Origin: an uncultured Flavobacterium sp. | GTDB taxonomy: Bacteria > Bacteroidota > Bacteroidia > Flavobacteriales > Flavobacteriaceae | Length of the DNA: 10,256 nucleotides | Direction: 5' to 3' | Assembly (NCBI GenBank): GCA_945957245.1 | Contig: CAMFLD010000060.1 | Location: 1 to 10,256, forward strand | Shown here: one piece after another, positions 6,816-10,256 of the stretch | Position numbering within the stretch: the first letter of the stretch is position 1 | How the letters are laid out: the number at the start of each line of letters is the position of its first letter | Position numbers and translations under genes: made by a program | The notes under the pieces: model-generated | Databases searched by the model: none | What the model was told of the DNA's origin: nothing | What the model saw: only the letters and a program-made list of their open reading frames with translations

Positions 6816-7534
6816 AGATTTTTAGCTGGACCAATATCAGATTGATTTTGATGATTATCGCGGTAATCGCCCTGTTTTCGTTCACTTCGCATCGGAATGG
6901 TATGCGAAAAATAAAAAAAACAGAGGTAGTTTTTATTGGTGAAAATCAACTTTTTTTGAAGCCGGAAACGGTTAATAAATTGTTAATAGAAAAAAATGGC
7001 GACCCAAAAACTATCCATAAAGTTGATTTAGATTTGAAGAAATTGGAGCAGTCTATCAACCAACAGCAAATGATCCGGAAAGCGGATGTTTTTGTGAGTG
7101 TAGATGGCGTTCTGAAAGCGGAGGTGAAACAAAAAACGCCACTGGGAAGGGTGTTTGATGATACGGGTTCTTTTTATATTGATTCTGAGGGGAATAAAAT
7201 GCCGTTATCAGATAATTACACAGCCAGAGTGCCGCTGCTATCGGGGGAAATTACAGTAGTAAAAAAAGAAAAATTATCTGAAGTTTTAAAGATGATTAAC
7301 GATGATGAGTTTTTGAAAAAAAATATCATTGGAGTGGAAGTTTTGCCTAACGGAAGCTTAGTTATGGCCAACAGAAATTATGATTTTAAAATCGATTTTG
7401 GCCGGACTATTAACATCGAAAGGAAATTTAAGAATTATAAAGCATTTTTTCAGAAGGCTGTTTCAGACAGCACACTGAACAAATACAAAAGGATTAACCT
7501 GAAGTTTACTAAGCAAGTAGTTTGCATTAAATAG
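6812..7534 (+). CDS. ftsQ: Cell division protein FtsQ (DivIB family)
   Basis: Bitopic inner-membrane protein that in other bacteria links the cytoplasmic Z-ring to the periplasmic division complex by binding FtsB and FtsL. The 240 residues have a short cytoplasmic N-terminus, one membrane span (about 8-25, LILMIIAVIALF), then a POTRA-like region (about 36-105, starting at KTEVVFIGENQ and running through the MIRKADVFV strand) and a beta-rich domain reaching the C-terminus. POTRA sequences are poorly conserved, so the call rests on the architecture, on the phrase GVLKAEVKQKTPLGRVF (99-115), which resembles the corresponding region of FtsQ, and on the position between murC and ftsA, the usual place of ftsQ. 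It overlaps murC by four bases (ATGA) and ends six bases before ftsA, so coupled translation on both sides is likely. Confidence 0.9.
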   Translation: MKIFSWTNIRLILMIIAVIALFSFTSHRNGMRKIKKTEVVFIGENQLFLKPETVNKLLIEKNGDPKTIHKVDLDLKKLEQSINQQQMIRKADVFVSVDGVLKAEVKQKTPLGRVFDDTGSFYIDSEGNKMPLSDNYTARVPLLSGEITVVKKEKLSEVLKMINDDEFLKKNIIGVEVLPNGSLVMANRNYDFKIDFGRTINIERKFKNYKAFFQKAVSDSTLNKYKRINLKFTKQVVCIK

Positions 7535-7540
7535 AAGATT

Positions 7541-8947
7541 ATGGAAAAAGAGAATATTGCAGTAGGATTAGACATTGGGACAACCAAAATCGTTGCCATG
7601 ATTGGCAAGAAAAACGAGTATGGGAAGTTGGAGATTTTGGGTGTTGGAAAATCCAAAAGTCTTGGAGTGGCACGTGGTGTTGTAAACAATATTACCCAAA
7701 CCATTCAGTCTATCCAGCAGGCAGTTATTGAAGCAGAAGCAAACTCGGGATACAAAATTAACGATGTAGTTGTGGGTATTGCAGGACAGCATATCCGCAG
7801 TATTCAACACACCGATTACGTAATCCGTACAAACCCGGAAGAGGTAATCAGCGGAAAAGACATTCAGTTGCTTATTGACCAGGTAAATAAACTGGCTATG
7901 CTTCCCGGAGAAGAGATCATCCATGTTTTGCCCCAGGAGTTCAAAATCGACGGACAGACTGAAATCAAAGAGCCTATCGGAATGTATGGCGCACGCCTTG
8001 AAGCAAGTTTCCACGTAGTAGTAGGACAGGCATCCTCTATCAGAAATGTGGGACGTTGCATCCAAAGCTCAGGAATTGAATTGTCAGGTCTGACTTTGGA
8101 GCCATTAGCTTCAGCCGATGCCGTATTGAGTCAGGAAGAAAAAGAAGCCGGAGTAGCATTGATTGATATAGGAGGAGGAACTACTGATTTGGCTATCTTC
8201 AAAGACGGAATTATCCGCCATACAGCCGTTGTTCCTTTTGGAGGAAATGTAATTACAGATGATATTAAAGAAGGTTGTTCGATTATTGAAAAACAGGCCG
8301 AATTATTAAAAACTAAATTCGGTTCAGCATGGCCGGGAGAAAATAAGGACAACGAAATTGTATCTATTCCGGGATTGAGAGGAAGGGATCCAAAAGAAAT
8401 TTCGTTGAAAAACCTATCTAAGATTATTCACGCAAGAGTAGTGGAGATTATTGAACAGGTGTTTACCGAAATCAAAGCTTACGGACATGAAGACCCGCGC
8501 AAGAAACTGATTGCCGGAATCGTTTTAACCGGAGGAGGTTCCAATCTGAAACATATCAAGCAATTGGTTGAGTATATTACAGGAATGGACACCAGAATTG
8601 GATATCCTAATGAACATTTGGCAGGAAATTCAAGCGAAGAAATTTCGAGCCCATTATTTGCAACTGCAGTTGGATTGGTGATGAACAGCATTCAGAATAA
8701 TTCAAACAGTGCCTACAAAATTGAGCTTAAAGAAGTTGTTCAGGAAATACCGAAACAAGTGGTTTACCAACAGCCGGTTGCAACACCGGTACAGACTCCG
8801 GTTGTAGAAGAAAAAATTGAGCCGGTATCCGATGTTATCGAAGAACCGATTAATCTGGAAACAGAAACAACGGAACACAAAATAAAAAGATCGTTTTTCG
8901 ACCGTTATGTAGAAAAAATCAAAGACTTTCTGGATAACGCAGAGTAG
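7541..8947 (+). CDS. ftsA: Cell division protein FtsA, actin-like membrane tether of FtsZ
   Basis: Cytoplasmic actin-family ATPase that anchors FtsZ filaments to the inner membrane. The 468 residues contain the phosphate-1 loop LDIGTTK (10-16), the FtsA-specific 1C/SHS2 region (about 80-175), the phosphate-2 motif LIDIGGGTTDLA (207-218) and the adenosine-binding motif LTGGGSNLK (329-337). A polar, Pro/Val/Gln/Glu-rich linker covers about 395-447. The last 20 residues, KRSFFDRYVEKIKDFLDN (449-466), mix Phe, Tyr, Ile and Leu with Lys, Arg and Asp and form a plausible amphipathic membrane-targeting helix, as in E. coli FtsA. It is longer than the 420-residue E. coli protein, mainly through the linker. 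It begins six bases after ftsQ. The 67-base gap before ftsZ leaves room for separate control of ftsZ. Confidence 0.97.
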   Translation: MEKENIAVGLDIGTTKIVAMIGKKNEYGKLEILGVGKSKSLGVARGVVNNITQTIQSIQQAVIEAEANSGYKINDVVVGIAGQHIRSIQHTDYVIRTNPEEVISGKDIQLLIDQVNKLAMLPGEEIIHVLPQEFKIDGQTEIKEPIGMYGARLEASFHVVVGQASSIRNVGRCIQSSGIELSGLTLEPLASADAVLSQEEKEAGVALIDIGGGTTDLAIFKDGIIRHTAVVPFGGNVITDDIKEGCSIIEKQAELLKTKFGSAWPGENKDNEIVSIPGLRGRDPKEISLKNLSKIIHARVVEIIEQVFTEIKAYGHEDPRKKLIAGIVLTGGGSNLKHIKQLVEYITGMDTRIGYPNEHLAGNSSEEISSPLFATAVGLVMNSIQNNSNSAYKIELKEVVQEIPKQVVYQQPVATPVQTPVVEEKIEPVSDVIEEPINLETETTEHKIKRSFFDRYVEKIKDFLDNAE

Positions 8948-8966
8948 TTTCCGATTATAAAAAAAG

Positions 8967-9001
8967 ACTAAATACTAAAGACAGAATATATAATACCTAA
9001 T
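8967..9001 (+). repeat. Possible degenerate 7-base tandem repeat in the ftsA-ftsZ spacer
   Basis: The spacer can be read as five 7-base units: ACTAAAT (8967-8973), ACTAAAG (8974-8980), ACAGAAT (8981-8987), ATATAAT (8988-8994) and ACCTAAT (8995-9001). The first two differ at one base; the others match the first at four or five of seven positions. In such AT-rich DNA part of this match may be chance, so confidence is low. No TTG / TAnnTTTG promoter pair is evident in the spacer, and no hairpin with a T-run. Confidence 0.35.
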
Positions 9002-9014
9002 AAAACCCAGAAGT

Positions 9015-10256
9015 ATGATAAGCAACTCAGAATTTGGAAACATATCATTTGATTTGCCAAAAAATCAATCAAATGTTATTAAAGTTATCGGAGTTGGTGG
9101 CGGAGGAAGTAACGCTATCAATCACATGTTCAGACAGGGAATCAAGGGAGTTGATTTTATTGTTTGCAACACCGATTCTCAGGCACTTCAAAACAGCCCT
9201 GTACCAAACAAAATCCAGTTGGGAGTTAACCTCACAGAAGGTCTTGGAGCAGGAGCTAATCCTGATGTAGGACAACAATCGGCATTGGAAAGCGTTAGTG
9301 AAATTGAAAAAATGTTGGACACCAATACCAAGATGGTCTTCATTACAGCAGGTATGGGAGGCGGAACCGGAACCGGAGCTGCTCCGGTAATAGCACAATT
9401 GGCCAAAGAAAGAGACATTCTTACTGTGGGAATTGTGACCATTCCGTTCCAGTTTGAAGGAAAAGTCCGTTCAGAGCAGGCTTTGTTAGGTGTAGAAAAA
9501 TTAAGAAAGCAGGTAGATTCACTTATTGTTATCAATAATAACAAACTGAGAGAAGTTTACGGAAACCTTGGTTTCAAAGCCGGTTTCTCTAAAGCAGACG
9601 AAGTGTTGGCTACGGCTTCACGTGGTATTGCAGAAGTAATTACGCACCACTACACTCAAAATATCGACCTTAAAGATGCTAAAACTGTTCTTTCTAACAG
9701 CGGAACCGCAATTATGGGTTCATCAGTGGCTACAGGTGATAACCGTGCTAAAGATGCTATTATTTCAGCTTTGGATTCTCCATTGCTTAATGATAACAAA
9801 ATCGCAGGAGCTAAAAACGTATTGTTGCTTATCGTTTCAGGTTCCAATGAAATCACAATCGATGAGATTGGCGAAATTAATGACCACATCCAGTCGGAAG
9901 CAGGTTATAATGCCAATATCATTATGGGAGTTGGTGAAGATGAGACTCTGGGAGAAGCTATTGCTGTTACTATCATTGCAACAGGATTTAGTACTGACCA
10001 ACAAAGCGGTATTGTAAACACAGAAGTTAAGAAAATAGTTCATGCTTTAGAAGACGATCAAAAAATTGTTCGCGATTTAACTCAAAAACCAGTAGAGGTT
10101 TTCCAGAATATTGAGGCACCCATTGCATCAAAAGAGGAAAAAATCGTATTCGAATTGATTGAAGATGAATTGGAAGTAGTTGCTCCGGTAGTTGCTGAAG
10201 CAGAAGTTCCGGCTACAATTGAAGAAGCTCCATTAGCATTTGAATTACCTGAAGTT
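9015..10256 (+). CDS. ftsZ: Cell division protein FtsZ, tubulin-like GTPase (3' end outside window)
   Basis: Cytoplasmic tubulin homologue that polymerises with GTP into the Z-ring. The frame is open from the ATG at 9015 to the last base, 414 codons without a stop, so the C-terminal part is missing. Visible motifs are the N-terminal nucleotide-binding segment VIGVGGGGSNA (24-34), VCNTD (50-54), the tubulin signature GGGTGTG (115-121) and the T7 synergy loop NIDLKD (216-221), whose D218 and D221 correspond to the catalytic Asp pair of E. coli FtsZ (NVDFAD). The folded GTPase and C-terminal domains end near residue 325. The remaining residues are the start of an acidic, Pro/Val/Ala/Glu-rich disordered linker. 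The conserved C-terminal peptide that should bind FtsA is not in the window. The start is fixed by the short N-terminal extension just ahead of the GTPase domain. Confidence 0.97.
   Translation, partial: MISNSEFGNISFDLPKNQSNVIKVIGVGGGGSNAINHMFRQGIKGVDFIVCNTDSQALQNSPVPNKIQLGVNLTEGLGAGANPDVGQQSALESVSEIEKMLDTNTKMVFITAGMGGGTGTGAAPVIAQLAKERDILTVGIVTIPFQFEGKVRSEQALLGVEKLRKQVDSLIVINNNKLREVYGNLGFKAGFSKADEVLATASRGIAEVITHHYTQNIDLKDAKTVLSNSGTAIMGSSVATGDNRAKDAIISALDSPLLNDNKIAGAKNVLLLIVSGSNEITIDEIGEINDHIQSEAGYNANIIMGVGEDETLGEAIAVTIIATGFSTDQQSGIVNTEVKKIVHALEDDQKIVRDLTQKPVEVFQNIEAPIASKEEKIVFELIEDELEVVAPVVAEAEVPATIEEAPLAFELPEV

Noticed and set aside
6617..6949. 110-codon minus-strand frame spanning the murC-ftsQ junction
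   Set aside because: It covers the conserved murC C-terminus and the ftsQ membrane span in antisense, and its translation has no coherent domain.
7568..8065. 165-codon open frame on the minus strand inside ftsA
   Set aside because: It is antisense to the conserved FtsA actin-like domain and shows no family motif; best explained as a shadow frame.
9034..9270. 78-codon plus-strand frame starting just inside ftsZ
   Set aside because: It is out of frame with the clear FtsZ reading from 9015, which continues with all GTPase motifs to the window end.

Overview
The window is a continuous, plus-strand stretch of a division and cell wall (dcw) cluster from a member of the Bacteroidota, most probably a Flavobacterium or a close relative. 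That placement is inferred from AT-rich DNA, start sites without a GGAGG-type Shine-Dalgarno sequence, protein features such as the FtsZ N-terminus and a MraY longer than the E. coli enzyme, and the gene order. No ribosomal RNA or other formal taxonomic marker is present.

The order is murE (3' end only), mraY, murD, ftsW, murG, murC, ftsQ, ftsA, ftsZ (5' part only). Every real gene points the same way. The murE/mraY, mraY/murD, ftsW/murG, murC/ftsQ and ftsQ/ftsA junctions are overlaps or gaps of at most 6 bases. Three spacers are longer: murD-ftsW (88 bases), murG-murC (46) and ftsA-ftsZ (67). murF, ddl and murB are not in the positions they hold in the E. coli cluster.

The genes form one pathway. 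MurC, MurD and MurE (with MurF, encoded elsewhere) build UDP-MurNAc-pentapeptide in the cytoplasm; the DNPR motif in MurE indicates meso-diaminopimelate as the third residue. MraY transfers phospho-MurNAc-pentapeptide to undecaprenyl phosphate to give lipid I. MurG adds GlcNAc to give lipid II. FtsW polymerises lipid II at the septum. FtsZ forms the cytokinetic ring, FtsA anchors it to the membrane, and FtsQ links it to the periplasmic division proteins.

I see no mobile element, CRISPR array, tRNA, rRNA or unknown gene, and no evidence for a wholly new system. The parts worth a second look are the three long spacers, which hold different short-period (7-8 base) degenerate repeats, one with a sizeable inverted repeat just before ftsW; an FtsW in which the widely conserved QPSExxK-type motif reads QTSTLAS; and lineage-type extensions in MraY (extra loop) and FtsW (charged C-terminal tail).
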